Positions 17,734-27,386 of a DNA stretch of 64,000 nt are shown here, piece after piece. This stretch comes from Pseudomonadota bacterium (GTDB lineage: Bacteria; Pseudomonadota; Gammaproteobacteria; Pseudomonadales; Pseudohongiellaceae). A program made the translations under genes and the position numbers. The stretch is taken from positions 81,916 through 145,915 of the forward strand of contig JAQCKF010000005.1 of assembly GCA_027592275.1 (NCBI GenBank), written 5' to 3'. The notes below the pieces were generated by a model. The model did no database searches. It was not told the DNA's origin and was given only the letters and a program-made list of their open reading frames with translations. How positions within the stretch are numbered: the first letter of the stretch is position 1; each line of letters begins with the position of its first letter.

Positions 17734-17822
17734 GAGTGCGCCAATAGCAAGTAAAATGACACTTTCACGCCAGCTCTTGGCGCACGACATACTGAAAAAG
17801 TCAGGGATGACTTTTTCAGTAT
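17734..17822. repeat. Two-hairpin intergenic repeat, copy 2
   Basis: Hairpin A pairs GTGCGCCAA (17736-17744) with TTGGCGCAC (17777-17785). Hairpin B is a perfect 15-bp stem, ATACTGAAAAAGTCA (17789-17803) with TGACTTTTTCAGTAT (17808-17822), around a GGGA loop. Between the stems both copies share AAATGACAC and ACGCCAGCT. It is the counterpart of 14766-14850, about 3 kb away, and lies upstream of the DUF3426 gene. Confidence 0.7.
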
Positions 17823-17895
17823 CGGATAATAAATAGGCAAGACAAAGGGATTGACCTACAATCCCTTGCTAACTTGTCGCTCGAAGACCTGCCGC

Positions 17896-19665
17896 ATGTC
17901 CTTCAATGTAACTCAATGCCCCGCTTGTAAATCCACCTTCAACACGAACTCTCGTGTGTTAGCTGCTGCTGCCGGCAAGGTGCGCTGCGGAGCCTGCCTC
18001 AATGTATTTGAGGCCATCGACAACTTCCTGATTCCAGAAGAAGGCGACGCAGCAGCAGATCAAGACGAGTCGGTCTTCGTAGGCAATGATCCGCAGGAGT
18101 TTTTCGACCCCTCTTCGTTTCTTACTCGCAGCGCCTTGAGCGAAACCCATGACGAGGACCCTATCGATGAACAAAATCTGCACCAGGAATTGGAAAAATC
18201 GGAAACTGTGAGCGAAGACTTCTTTGGCACTGTAGCCGGAGAACTTCAGGGAAGAGCAGGAGCCCCTGCTGGAGAGAATAAGCCTGAAGACGAAGACCCG
18301 CCCATTAATCAACCTGAACCCCCGCAGACAAGCAATGCTAGTAACAACATCGACGAGGAATTCGAAGATGAAATTCTTGACTCCTTTGTGGCCCAGGCAA
18401 CAGATGCTCCTGAACTCGTTGAAAATGAGCAGGCCGACTCCTCATTAGAAGAACCTATTGAGCCGGAACCAGAACTGACAGATCCTGAAGAAGCATCTAT
18501 TGAGAGTAAAGAGCCGTTTCTTGGCATAGGCCTATCCGCTTCATTCACCTTTGATCCCAATGCTCCCCCCCAGGTGCGCATCGCTGCGCCTATAGCAGAT
18601 GCCCCTCCAGAACACGAGACGGCTAGCGCTCAGAGCGCGACAAGTGACGCCAAAACTTCTGAGACCATTGAGAAACTGCCGCAGGAGGAAATGCCGGTAC
18701 CTGATGTGCAGACTCCCTACGACTCTGTCCAGTCGCAGATGAACGATATAGTGACGCCTCCCCCTTCAAGCGAGGAAGCTACCCAATCTTTCGCTGTAGA
18801 AGAAGAGAAAGAAGAAACAATCACCGAATCACTCCCAACCACAGAATCGAGCGCTCTGTCAGAACCAATCGCAGCGCCTGTGACGGACAACGAGAATCTA
18901 GATGTCGGTAGTGAATCGCCAAGCGAAGAAATAGACGATATCCACAGTCAAACTAAGCAAGAAGAACTTGCTAGTGAAAGTGTTGCTGGAGATGAAGAGC
19001 CAGCCATTGAAGCAACACAGACAAACGCTCAAATAGCTGATGAAGATTCAACACAAGCGATACGAGCTCGAGCGCTGGAAGCAGAACTAAGCGATGAGGA
19101 AGCATTAGAAGCGATCCCTCGAGAGTATCTTGCTGCCTTGGGAAGTATGTCTACACCCGTCGAATTCTTAGCCAGAAAAGAGAGTCACCTATTACGTAGC
19201 ACTCTACTCTTTCTATCCATCCTGCTACTGGGAGGCCTGCTTAGCTCTCAATATTTGTGGCAGCGTATGGAGCTCTATAGCCAGCTTCCTCAATTGCGCC
19301 CGCTCTACGAAGTTGCCTGCTCCTACTTAAATTGCATACTGCCGCAATACACAGATATCGATTCTATTCGCAGCGAGAACCTCACCGTACAAACCCACCC
19401 GACTTTAGTGAACGGTTTGATGGTGAATACGATCATTCGCAACACCGCTGAATTCGAGCAACCATTTCCAATTCTTATACTCAGTTTCAATAGTGTAGAG
19501 AACAGCGTCATCGCGCTGCGCGAATTTACTTCCGCTGAATATATGGACCCAGGACTGCGCTCCATCCAAGCAATGCCGGCCAAGACTCCGGTGCAAATCG
19601 GCCTAGCCATAATGGACCCAGGCTCAGAAGCGGTAAACTACACTCTGGCATTCCGCTGGCCCTAG
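17896..19665 (+). CDS. MJ0042-type zinc-ribbon / DUF3426 membrane protein with long acidic linker
   Basis: The N terminus MSFNVTQCPACKSTF..KVRCGACLNVF holds a zinc ribbon with Cys8, Cys11, Cys31 and Cys34. Residues about 50-420 are low-complexity, rich in Glu, Asp, Ser, Pro and Ala, and probably disordered. One membrane segment (about 432-450, STLLFLSILLLGGLLSS) precedes a C-terminal DUF3426 domain of about 130 residues. The ATG at 17896 is chosen over an in-frame TTG 45 bp upstream because the zinc ribbon starts at once. Position between prmA and dusB is the same as in Pseudomonas. Function is unknown for the family; the arrangement suggests a cytoplasmic sensor tethered to a periplasmic domain. 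Confidence 0.85.
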   Translation: MSFNVTQCPACKSTFNTNSRVLAAAAGKVRCGACLNVFEAIDNFLIPEEGDAAADQDESVFVGNDPQEFFDPSSFLTRSALSETHDEDPIDEQNLHQELEKSETVSEDFFGTVAGELQGRAGAPAGENKPEDEDPPINQPEPPQTSNASNNIDEEFEDEILDSFVAQATDAPELVENEQADSSLEEPIEPEPELTDPEEASIESKEPFLGIGLSASFTFDPNAPPQVRIAAPIADAPPEHETASAQSATSDAKTSETIEKLPQEEMPVPDVQTPYDSVQSQMNDIVTPPPSSEEATQSFAVEEEKEETITESLPTTESSALSEPIAAPVTDNENLDVGSESPSEEIDDIHSQTKQEELASESVAGDEEPAIEATQTNAQIADEDSTQAIRARALEAELSDEEALEAIPREYLAALGSMSTPVEFLARKESHLLRSTLLFLSILLLGGLLSSQYLWQRMELYSQLPQLRPLYEVACSYLNCILPQYTDIDSIRSENLTVQTHPTLVNGLMVNTIIRNTAEFEQPFPILILSFNSVENSVIALREFTSAEYMDPGLRSIQAMPAKTPVQIGLAIMDPGSEAVNYTLAFRWP

Positions 19666-19798
19666 CCACGATATTGTCGCCTGAACTAGATCTACCAAAA
19701 ACTAGGCGCGCAAAAAACAAACAAATCGCTTTAACTGGAAATGCGTCCCCGCTATCATAGTGGCCCCTAGAAAAGTCAGCACAACTACAATAACAAGA

Positions 19799-20803
19799 AT
19801 GATTGACGTCGGCCCCTACAAACTAAAAAACTCGCTATTCCTTGCACCAATGGTGGGCGTCAGTGACACACCATTCCGGGAAATTTGCACAGAAGCTGGC
19901 GCCGGGCTAACTGTTGCAGAAATGCTGACGAGCAATGCAGAATTGTGGCAAAACGAACGCAATAGACTAAAGCGAGTAAAACCTAAAAGCAGTGAACCTC
20001 ATGTTGTGCAAATTGCGGGATCCGATCCGGAGTTGATGGCTCAAGCTGCAGCGCTGAATGCAGAACTAGGTGCCGATGGCATCGATATCAATATGGGCTG
20101 CCCTGCGAAGAAAGTACTTAAAAAAGCAGCAGGGTCCGCACTACTTAAAGATGCCGAGTTGGTAGAACGAATTTTAAAAGCAGTAGTCTCTCGCGTCGAT
20201 ATTCCAGTGACGCTGAAGATACGCACTGGCTGGAGCCCCGAAACAAGGAATGGTGTTGAGATCGCGAAGATTGCAGAGGGTAGCGGCATAAGCTTACTCA
20301 CAGTGCATGGTCGAACCCGTGAATGCCGCTTCAAGGGTTACGCGGAGTACGACACCATTGCAGAAATTAAGAACGCCGTCTCGATCCCTATAATCGCTAA
20401 CGGTGATATAGATTCACCACATAAGGCCGCGGAGGTCCTTAAGCACACTCAAGCAGATGGATTAATGATCGGTCGTTCCGCGCAGGGCAGGCCATGGATA
20501 TTCGCAGAGATAGAACATTATCTTGCTACCGGAGAAACACTTCCCGAAATCGATCTAAAAACTCGCCTCGATATAATCTTTTCCCACCTTATGAAACTTC
20601 ATAGTTTCTATGGCGACGTGAAAGGAGTATGGTATGCACGTAAGCATGTTGCCGCGTATGTAAAAGAATTATTAGAATCGCGTGAATTTATGAAACACTT
20701 CAATACTATTGAGTCCCCTGCCGCACAACTCGACTGCGTCAATGCGTACTTCTCTCGCTTGGACGAAAGTCTACTACTCGATCAGGGAGCTGAAGCTGCG
20801 TGA
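19799..20803 (+). CDS. dusB: tRNA-dihydrouridine synthase B
   Basis: FMN enzyme that reduces uridine in the tRNA D loop. It shows LAPMVGVSDTPFR at the start, the catalytic Cys101 in DINMGCPAKKV, TLKIRTGW, LTVHGRTRECRFKG and the FMN-phosphate-binding NGDID and IGRSAQGRPW segments. The ATG at 19799 (MIDVGPYKL) is preferred to a GTG at 19760, which would add 13 residues not typical of the family. 334 residues. The stop overlaps the start of fis, the classical dusB-fis pairing that couples their expression. Confidence 0.95.
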   Translation: MIDVGPYKLKNSLFLAPMVGVSDTPFREICTEAGAGLTVAEMLTSNAELWQNERNRLKRVKPKSSEPHVVQIAGSDPELMAQAAALNAELGADGIDINMGCPAKKVLKKAAGSALLKDAELVERILKAVVSRVDIPVTLKIRTGWSPETRNGVEIAKIAEGSGISLLTVHGRTRECRFKGYAEYDTIAEIKNAVSIPIIANGDIDSPHKAAEVLKHTQADGLMIGRSAQGRPWIFAEIEHYLATGETLPEIDLKTRLDIIFSHLMKLHSFYGDVKGVWYARKHVAAYVKELLESREFMKHFNTIESPAAQLDCVNAYFSRLDESLLLDQGAEAA

Positions 20804-21102
20804 CTAAATTCGATAGTATTGCAAACCACCTTGAGCCGACTCAAGCTCAAGACAACACCCCTACGGCACAACAAGAAAATACACTTCGAGCTGAAGTCGA
20901 ACGCTCACTTAGCCGCTATTTCGAAAATATCGAAAATGAGGCCGTTACCGATCTTCACCACATGGTTATTTCAGAGGTAGAGGCCCCCTTGATTGAGGCT
21001 ATAATGGCTTATTGCGGCAACAATCAAAGCAAGGCATCTATCATGCTTGGTTTGAACCGTGGTACGCTACGCACCAAATTAAAGCTATACGGTTTACTAT
21101 AA
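20800..21102 (+). CDS. fis: Fis-family nucleoid-associated DNA-binding protein
   Basis: A 100-residue protein with the Fis fold: a variable N terminus, a helix pair (TDLHHMVISEVEAPLIEAIMAY), and a helix-turn-helix ending (NQSKASIMLGLNRGTLRTKLKLYGL) that is nearly invariant in the family. It starts with GTG at 20800, overlapping the dusB stop by four bases, so translation is probably coupled. Fis bends DNA and adjusts transcription of stable RNA and many growth-linked genes. purH follows after a 133-bp gap on the same strand. Confidence 0.95.
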   Translation: MTKFDSIANHLEPTQAQDNTPTAQQENTLRAEVERSLSRYFENIENEAVTDLHHMVISEVEAPLIEAIMAYCGNNQSKASIMLGLNRGTLRTKLKLYGLL

Positions 21103-21235
21103 ATTCCATCGATCGGCCCTCTAAATTTAGTCTCATCGAGCTCATCTAAGCCATTCGTGTTAGTGAGATTGGCAAAAATCTAGATAGCCGGTTTTGCATC
21201 AACCCCAACTACGCCCATAAGCAAAAGATAGCCCT

Positions 21236-22810
21236 ATGACAACAGAAAAATCTGCTGCCATTCGTCGTGCATTGATTAGCGTCTCCGACAAGACTGGCAT
21301 TGTTCCCTTCGCAAAAGCTCTCCACAAACTTAACATCGAGATACTCTCCACTGGTGGCACCTTTAAGCTGCTCACGGCTGAGGGTGTTCCAGCGATAGAG
21401 ATCTCGGAGTACACCGGATTTCCAGAAATGATGGACGGCAGGGTTAAAACTCTGCACCCGAAGGTCCATGGCGGCATCCTAGCTCGCCGTGATCAAGACC
21501 AGGCGGTAATGGAGGAGCATGACATACCACCAATAGATCTCGTGGTGGTCAACCTCTACCCCTTCGAAGCCACCGTAGCGAACCCAGACTGCGATTTGCC
21601 AACGGCTATCGAGAACATCGATATTGGCGGTCCTACGATGCTGCGAGCAGCTGCAAAGAACAATCGCTTCGTCGCTGTTGTGGTAAACCCATCAGACTAC
21701 GACGGCATCGTTGATCTGCTACAAGCCAATGCAGGCAGCCTCGACCAAGAGACTCGTTTCGACCTCGCGGTAAAGACTTTTGAGCACACGGCGGCTTATG
21801 ATGGCGCCATCGCCAACTATCTCGGCGCAAAGATCGACCCTGAATCGAACTTTCCTAGGACATTTAATACGCAATTTCTGAAGACCCAGGAGATGCGCTA
21901 CGGTGAGAACCCACACCAGAATGCCGCCTTTTATGTAGAAAGAAACCCAACCGAAGCGAGCATCAGCACGGCGGAGCAACTGCAGGGCAAAGCACTGTCT
22001 TATAACAATATCGCCGACACCGATGCGGCTTTGGAATGTGTTAAATCATTCAGTGAGCCTGCCTGCGTAATCGTGAAACATGCGAATCCTTGCGGAGTTG
22101 CCATAGCTCAGTCGCCGCTAAAGGCCTACGAGGCCGCCTTTCAAACCGACCCAACTTCTGCCTTCGGTGGGATCATCGCGTTCAATCGCGAGTTGGACGC
22201 ACAAACAGCTCAGCGCATCGTCGATCAGCAATTTACCGAAGTGATCATAGCGCCTTCAATTTCTGCTGCTGCGCTTGAAATTACGGCAGCAAAGAAGAAT
22301 GTACGAGTACTGCGCTGCGGCCAATGGCAGGAGCACAGAGAAAAAGCACTGGACTATAAGCGCGTCAATGGTGGGCTGTTAGTACAGGATCGCGATATTC
22401 ATCAGATTTCTCGCGATGATCTAAAAGTCGTTAGCGCTCGCGCACCGACTGAGGAAGAGATCCGCGACCTACTGTTCGCCTGGTCTGTTGCGCAATATGT
22501 AAAATCGAATGCCATCGTCTACTGCAAGAACAATCAGACCATTGGCATCGGTGCTGGACAAATGAGCCGCGTCTACAGTGCGAAAGTTGCCGGCATCAAA
22601 GCGGCCGATGAGAATCTAGTAGTAAAAGGTTCCGTGATGGCGTCCGATGCCTTCTTTCCATTCCGCGACGGTATAGACGCTGCTGCTGAAGCAGGCATAG
22701 CCGCAGTCATACAGCCTGGCGGATCGATGCGTGATGACGAGGTTATCGCCGCTGCCGATGAGGCAAATATAGCGATGGTATTCACCTCCATCCGGCACTT
22801 CCGTCACTAG
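21236..22810 (+). CDS. purH: Bifunctional AICAR formyltransferase / IMP cyclohydrolase
   Basis: Catalyses the last two steps to IMP. The N-terminal cyclohydrolase (about 1-200) starts with [19 protein letters not shown] and has STGGTFKLL and [19 protein letters not shown]. The formyltransferase portion includes [14 protein letters not shown], the substrate-binding KHANPCGVA, and the C-terminal [19 protein letters not shown]. 524 residues is typical. purD begins 27 bp downstream, so the two form the usual purHD operon. Confidence 0.97.
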   Translation: MTTEKSAAIRRALISVSDKTGIVPFAKALHKLNIEILSTGGTFKLLTAEGVPAIEISEYTGFPEMMDGRVKTLHPKVHGGILARRDQDQAVMEEHDIPPIDLVVVNLYPFEATVANPDCDLPTAIENIDIGGPTMLRAAAKNNRFVAVVVNPSDYDGIVDLLQANAGSLDQETRFDLAVKTFEHTAAYDGAIANYLGAKIDPESNFPRTFNTQFLKTQEMRYGENPHQNAAFYVERNPTEASISTAEQLQGKALSYNNIADTDAALECVKSFSEPACVIVKHANPCGVAIAQSPLKAYEAAFQTDPTSAFGGIIAFNRELDAQTAQRIVDQQFTEVIIAPSISAAALEITAAKKNVRVLRCGQWQEHREKALDYKRVNGGLLVQDRDIHQISRDDLKVVSARAPTEEEIRDLLFAWSVAQYVKSNAIVYCKNNQTIGIGAGQMSRVYSAKVAGIKAADENLVVKGSVMASDAFFPFRDGIDAAAEAGIAAVIQPGGSMRDDEVIAAADEANIAMVFTSIRHFRH

Positions 22811-22837
22811 TCGCGCACCCAACACGAGATCGAAGCC

Positions 22838-24124
22838 ATGAAGGTATTAGTTATAGGCAGCGGCGGCCGCGAACACTCCTTAGCTTGGAAGGCCGCTCAA
22901 TCCAGCACTGTCGATAAGGTATTTGTAGCGCCAGGCAATGCCGGCACCGACGCAGAAGCAAAGCTAGAGAATGTCGCAATAGATCCACTCGACTTTCCCG
23001 CGCTAGCCGCCTTCGCTGCACAGGAAAATATTGGACTAACAATAGTGGGACCTGAGGCACCTTTGGTCGACGGTATTGTCGACTATTTTCAAGAGCGCAA
23101 TCTTCCCTGCTTCGGCCCGTCGAGGAATGCAGCGCAGCTAGAAGGCTCCAAAGCCTTTACCAAAGATTTTCTAAGCCGGCACAATATACCTACCGCGTTC
23201 TATCAAACCTTTACCGATGTAGCTGCAGCAAAAACCTACATAGAAGCGAAGGGAGCACCTATCGTCATCAAGGCCGACGGCCTCGCCGCGGGCAAGGGCG
23301 TGATAGTCGCATTAACAGAGGGTGAGGCGATAGCGGCTGTCGAAGACATGCTATCGGGAAACAAATTTGGAGATGCCGGGCACCGAGTCGTAGTAGAAGG
23401 CTTTCTCGCAGGCGAAGAAGCCAGCTTCATTGCCATGGTAGATGGGCGCAATGTGTTGCCGATGGCAACCTCGCAGGACCACAAGGCCAGAGACGATGGC
23501 GATAAGGGTCCGAATACTGGCGGCATGGGCGCATACTCTCCCGCCCCGGTGGTCGACGATGTAATTTATCAGCGCATCATGGATCAGGTGATTCTACCCA
23601 CCGTTGCAGGCATGGCAGCCGACGGCAATGATTACACAGGCTTCCTCTACGCCGGACTAATGATCACCGAAACCGGCGAGATAAACGTAGTCGAGTTTAA
23701 TTGCCGCTTCGGCGACCCCGAAGCTCAGCCGGTAATGATGAGACTGCAATCAGACCTAGTTCAACACTGCCTAGCCGCACTCAACCAGACTTTAGATCAG
23801 GAACAGGCCCAGTGGGATGAAAGATCAGCTGTAGGCGTTGTACTCGCAGCTGGCGGCTATCCAGCCTCCTATGGCAAGGGCTTCCCGATAAGCGGACTTG
23901 ACCAACCCTTAGAGTCACATCAGAAAATATTCCATGCCGGTACAGCAGAGAAAGATGGCGCGGTAGTTACCAATGGCGGCCGGGTACTTTGCGCTACCGC
24001 GCTAGGCGTAACAGTCTCCCAGGCCCAAGCTGAAGCCTATAAAGTCCTGCACAATATTCAGTGGGATAACGTCTATTTTCGAAATGATATTGCCTATCGT
24101 GCCATTGCCAGAGAGAATGGGTAG
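22838..24124 (+). CDS. purD: Phosphoribosylamine--glycine ligase
   Basis: ATP-grasp GAR synthetase, second step of purine synthesis. Clear motifs: KVLVIGSGGREHSLAWKA, GPEAPLVDGI, KADGLAAGKGV, the family signature region KARDDGDKGPNTGGMGAYSP, and NCRFGDPEAQ with catalytic acidic residues. 428 residues, standard. It lies in the purHD operon. The 176-bp gap before coq7 holds nothing that I can name. Confidence 0.97.
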   Translation: MKVLVIGSGGREHSLAWKAAQSSTVDKVFVAPGNAGTDAEAKLENVAIDPLDFPALAAFAAQENIGLTIVGPEAPLVDGIVDYFQERNLPCFGPSRNAAQLEGSKAFTKDFLSRHNIPTAFYQTFTDVAAAKTYIEAKGAPIVIKADGLAAGKGVIVALTEGEAIAAVEDMLSGNKFGDAGHRVVVEGFLAGEEASFIAMVDGRNVLPMATSQDHKARDDGDKGPNTGGMGAYSPAPVVDDVIYQRIMDQVILPTVAGMAADGNDYTGFLYAGLMITETGEINVVEFNCRFGDPEAQPVMMRLQSDLVQHCLAALNQTLDQEQAQWDERSAVGVVLAAGGYPASYGKGFPISGLDQPLESHQKIFHAGTAEKDGAVVTNGGRVLCATALGVTVSQAQAEAYKVLHNIQWDNVYFRNDIAYRAIARENG

Positions 24125-24300
24125 GGTCTCTCTGAACAATTCTATGGCACCTCTGGCCTTTGGACTGTCCCGAAGGGCGAGCCCTGAAGCGCTCATCGGC
24201 TCAAAGCAGCTCTTGTTAAGGACTACGGCCATTAACGGCGAACTGCGCCTCGTAACGGTATACTCAGACTCGCAACCATAGAATTATTCAGAGAGATCCA

Positions 24301-24948
24301 ATGAGCAACAACATTCATCTCGATTTCCTCGACCGCTGCCTCGTTCAATTCGATCAGGCTCTGCGCAGCTGTGTGCCTGGCTCTAGCAATGCACGTCGAC
24401 TCTCACCTGCCGCAGCCACGAAAGAGTCAGAATTAAATGAGACCGATAAGCAACATGCGGCCGGACTAATGCGTATTAATCATACTGGCGAAGTCTGCGC
24501 GCAGGCTCTGTATCAAGGGCAGGCAGCAACCGCCAAATTGAATGATGTACGTCAGTCTATGGAAGAAGCTGCTGCCGAAGAAGTTGATCATCTGGCTTGG
24601 TGCGAAGAGCGCCTGCAGCAATTGGACAGCCGAGCTAGCGTACTGAACCCTCTGTGGTATACCTTATCCTACACAATAGGTGCAGCGGCGGGACTCGCCG
24701 GCGACAAATGGAGCCTGGGATTCGTTGCTGAGACAGAAGATCAGGTTTGCGAGCACCTTGAAGAACACCTCGACCAGTTACCTCAGAACGACAACAAGAG
24801 CCGAGCCATTCTCAAACAAATGATCGCGGATGAGAAACATCATGGGGAATCGGCACGCGAAGCTGGTGGTGCAGAGCTACCCGCACCTATCAAGCAAGCC
24901 ATGACGGTCATGTCCGAAGTAATGAAGAAGACTACCTACCACATCTAA
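24301..24948 (+). CDS. coq7: 2-polyprenyl-3-methyl-6-methoxy-1,4-benzoquinone monooxygenase (Coq7-type)
   Basis: Di-iron hydroxylase of ubiquinone synthesis, used instead of the flavoenzyme UbiF in Pseudomonas-type bacteria. The ferritin-like ligands are visible as [17 protein letters not shown], the [16 protein letters not shown] pair and the C-terminal [16 protein letters not shown]. Hydrophobic [17 protein letters not shown] suits the membrane-associated surface. 215 residues, normal. Near vfr and an OsmC gene as in P. aeruginosa (there with speD, absent here). Confidence 0.95.
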   Translation: MSNNIHLDFLDRCLVQFDQALRSCVPGSSNARRLSPAAATKESELNETDKQHAAGLMRINHTGEVCAQALYQGQAATAKLNDVRQSMEEAAAEEVDHLAWCEERLQQLDSRASVLNPLWYTLSYTIGAAAGLAGDKWSLGFVAETEDQVCEHLEEHLDQLPQNDNKSRAILKQMIADEKHHGESAREAGGAELPAPIKQAMTVMSEVMKKTTYHI

Positions 24949-25002
24949 GTTTGTCCGGCTTGATCAAGTCTTAACCTTCTAGCTAGCTCTGTTAGCTAAC
25001 TA

Positions 25003-25431
25003 TTATTTCTCAGCCTCATGCACTTCAAAATCGTGGGTAACTTTTACGCCGGCGTTTTTCATCATGATCGAAGCCGAACAATACTTGTCCGCCGAGAGTT
25101 CGATTGCGCGTTGCACATGCTTCTCACTGAGATCAAAACCGGTAACTTTGAAATGCAGATGAATAGATTCGAAGGTGGCTGGCGTGCCGTCAACTCGTTC
25201 CGCGGTAACCTCCGCCTCACAAGCAGTTACCCATTGCTTTGCCTTCTTCAAGATCGTCACAACATCGTAGGATGAGCAACTGCCGACACTAAGGGCCATC
25301 AGCTCCATGGGTCGCATGCCCATATTTCGCCCGCCACCCTCCGCAGCACCATCAAGCACTATGGCGTGCCCACTACCTGATTCCGCAACGAACAACACAT
25401 TCTCAACCCAATTCACTCTCGCTTTCATCAA
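25003..25431 (-). CDS. OsmC/Ohr-family protein
   Basis: A 142-residue OsmC-fold protein. The first Cys of the family redox site lies in LSVGSCSSYDVVTIL and the second in SADKYCSASIMMKNAG, the spacing expected for thiol peroxidases of this family. The N-terminal region (MMKARVNWVENVLFVAESGSG) and the family element MRPMELMALSVG are as in the YhfA-like branch, which is conserved next to crp/vfr in many Gammaproteobacteria. Likely removes organic hydroperoxides, though YhfA-like members are poorly studied. It points away from vfr across a 365-bp gap. Confidence 0.88.
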   Translation of the reverse strand: MMKARVNWVENVLFVAESGSGHAIVLDGAAEGGGRNMGMRPMELMALSVGSCSSYDVVTILKKAKQWVTACEAEVTAERVDGTPATFESIHLHFKVTGFDLSEKHVQRAIELSADKYCSASIMMKNAGVKVTHDFEVHEAEK

Positions 25432-25796
25432 TTAATCCTATGTAGGCCTTACGTTGCAATAGTTGGCGGTAGAACCCTGATATCAACGCGCCGGCATCAA
25501 AAAATATCGACAATATTGCAAGACGTGAATCAAGAAAATCGGGGTAGTAACCGATAATAGTCAGTATATGGAATGGCGGGCAAGGTTAACATAGTTAACA
25601 TTAGCGAAAAGCACCTCAACGCCACCAATAACAGAGGATCCATAACAAAACTAGCCGAAGGTAGCTCAATTAATAGAGTGAGCAGCCACACCGCCTGAAG
25701 CCTTTCAGCATCAACTGTTATTGCGATGGGCATCTCACAATTGCGACTAAAATGTGATATACATTTAACTCGCTGGAAAAAGTAGGAGTTTTATCA
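25432..25796. other. 365-bp divergent intergenic region between the OsmC gene and vfr
   Basis: No coding sequence is supported. A pair of GTTAAC palindromes lies at 25585-25590 and 25594-25599, three bases apart. Near vfr there is an AAATGTGAT half-site (25750-25758) resembling a CRP/Vfr operator. Promoters for both flanking genes must lie here. Confidence 0.5.
25750..25771 (+). promoter_or_regulatory. Possible CRP/Vfr operator upstream of vfr
   Basis: AAATGTGATATACATTTAAC has a perfect left half of the CRP consensus (AAATGTGA) and a weak right half (CATTT). It ends about 25 bp before the vfr start, a place suitable for autoregulation. Evidence is only the half-site match. Confidence 0.3.
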
Positions 25797-26432
25797 ATGG
25801 CACTCATGGCCATTACGCCACATATCGAAGACTTGGATAATTTTTTATCGCATTGCCATCGAAAGAGTTACCCGAATCGATCCACTATTATTTATGAGGG
25901 CGATAAATGCGACACCCTGTATTACATCATCAAGGGTTCGGTTTCTGTTGTCCTCGAAGATGATGAAGGCAGGGAAGTAATCATAACCTACTTGAATCCC
26001 GGGGACTTCTTCGGCGAAATGGGCCTGTTCGAGAAAGCGGAAGAGCGCAGCGCTTGGTGTCGTGCTAGGAATGCCTGCGAAGTAGCAGAAATCAGCTATG
26101 CGAGTTTCAACTCCTACATACGTTCACACCCAGAGATCGTGTTCACCATCGGTCAGCAGATGGCGCATCGCCTGCGCAACACGACCCGTAAAGTTGGTGA
26201 CCTTGCGTTCTATGATGTGACTGGTCGTATCGCTCGAACACTAATCGATCTGAGCAAAGAGCCGGATGCTATGACTCACCCTGATGGCATGCAGATAAAA
26301 ATTACTCGCCAAGAGATTGGCAGGTTGGTGAACTGCTCTAGAGAAATGGCTGGACGAGTTTTAAAAACTCTTGAGGAACAGGAACTATTCAGTGTTAGCG
26401 GCAAGACAATAGTTGTGTTCGGTACGCGCTAG
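25797..26432 (+). CDS. vfr: cAMP receptor protein family regulator (Vfr/Crp)
   Basis: A 211-residue CRP homologue: cNMP-binding beta-roll (about 15-125) with the phosphate-binding cassette [23 protein letters not shown], whose RSA matches the Arg-Ser contact to cAMP, then the long dimerisation helix and a winged helix with the recognition segment [30 protein letters not shown] recognition residues (R-x-x-x-G near CSREMAGR) are conserved, so target sites should resemble E. coli CRP sites. Placement next to the trp genes and the OsmC gene matches vfr of Pseudomonas. An ATG four codons downstream is an alternative start. Confidence 0.94.
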   Translation: MALMAITPHIEDLDNFLSHCHRKSYPNRSTIIYEGDKCDTLYYIIKGSVSVVLEDDEGREVIITYLNPGDFFGEMGLFEKAEERSAWCRARNACEVAEISYASFNSYIRSHPEIVFTIGQQMAHRLRNTTRKVGDLAFYDVTGRIARTLIDLSKEPDAMTHPDGMQIKITRQEIGRLVNCSREMAGRVLKTLEEQELFSVSGKTIVVFGTR

Positions 26433-26487
26433 AAGCTCGACTGCTGGAACATAAGCCTAGTCAGCAGAGAACGGTATTCACCAAAGC

Positions 26488-27288
26488 TTATTTACCGAAC
26501 ATTAGCTCCTTCAATTTCGCTCCCGGACTGGGCGCGCGCATGAAAGATTCCCCGACCAAAAAACCATAGATTCCTGCATCTGTCATGCTCTTCACATCCT
26601 CTGGGGTATGAATACCACTCTCAGTAATGAGCACCTTGTCTGCTGGCACTTGTGCAGCTATATCTAGCGTAGTCTGCAGATTGGTCTCAAAGCTGTGAAG
26701 GTTTCGATTATTGACGCCTATCAAATCCGTATTAAGCTGCAGAGCCTGCTCCAATTCACTTTGATTATGCACTTCGACCAAAATATCGATGTCGATCTCG
26801 TTGGCGTAGTCTGCTAACTCGACTAGTTGCGTGGGCCGCAAAGCAGCAACAATAAGCAGGATACAATCGGCACCTAACGCCTTCGATTCGGCGATCTGAT
26901 AAGTATCGATCATGAAATCCTTACGGATAACCGGCAGAGTGCACGCCGCTCTGGCCTGCAGCAGGTACTCGTTACACCCTTTAAAAAACATCTCATCGGT
27001 CAACACCGATAGACAAGTCGCACCGTTTGCTTCGTAGTCAGCAGCGTGCTGCGCAGGTTGAAAGTCTTCACGAATCAAGCCCTTCGATGGCGAGGCCTTC
27101 TTTATCTCTGCGATCACAGCGACCTGCTGAGACTGCACACGCTCACGCATCGCCTTGGAGAAAGACCGTGCTTGATCGATGGCGGGAAACCGCGTCTCTA
27201 GTTCGGCTTGAGAGACAGTCGCTTTAGCTGCTGCTACTTCCAGCTCTTTGTTTGAGACTATTTGTTCAAGAATTGTTGCTTTAGACAA
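26488..27288 (-). CDS. trpC: Indole-3-glycerol-phosphate synthase
   Basis: TIM-barrel enzyme of tryptophan synthesis. Signature pieces are VIAEIKKASPSKGLIREDF (family signature with catalytic Lys), VLTDEMFFKGCNEYL, VIRKDFMIDTYQI, IGVNNRNLHSFE and LITESGIHTPEDV. 266 residues, monofunctional (no TrpF fused). Last gene of the trpG-trpD-trpC run; it is convergent with vfr, 55 bp apart. Confidence 0.96.
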   Translation of the reverse strand: MSKATILEQIVSNKELEVAAAKATVSQAELETRFPAIDQARSFSKAMRERVQSQQVAVIAEIKKASPSKGLIREDFQPAQHAADYEANGATCLSVLTDEMFFKGCNEYLLQARAACTLPVIRKDFMIDTYQIAESKALGADCILLIVAALRPTQLVELADYANEIDIDILVEVHNQSELEQALQLNTDLIGVNNRNLHSFETNLQTTLDIAAQVPADKVLITESGIHTPEDVKSMTDAGIYGFLVGESFMRAPSPGAKLKELMFGK

Positions 27289-27326
27289 AATGTGTACTCG
27301 CTTTACCGTGAAAGTCTTCTATGAAT

Positions 27327-27360
27327 CTCTTCTACTGTGCTCTTCTACTGTGCTCTTCTA
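27327..27360. repeat. 13-bp tandem repeat in the trpD-trpC gap
   Basis: CTCTTCTACTGTG is repeated twice in tandem (27327-27339, 27340-27352) followed by a partial third unit CTCTTCTA. It fills part of the 98-bp spacer upstream of trpC and could vary in copy number by slippage. Confidence 0.8.
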
Positions 27361-27386
27361 ATAGGGCCTTCAAATTAGGAGATGAT

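Noticed and set aside
19760..19798. GTG start of dusB
   Set aside because: Adds 13 residues not typical of DusB; ATG 19799 starts at the conserved domain edge.
25530..25733. 67-codon hydrophobic frame in the OsmC-vfr gap
   Set aside because: No ribosome site and no family resemblance; the region fits a regulatory gap.
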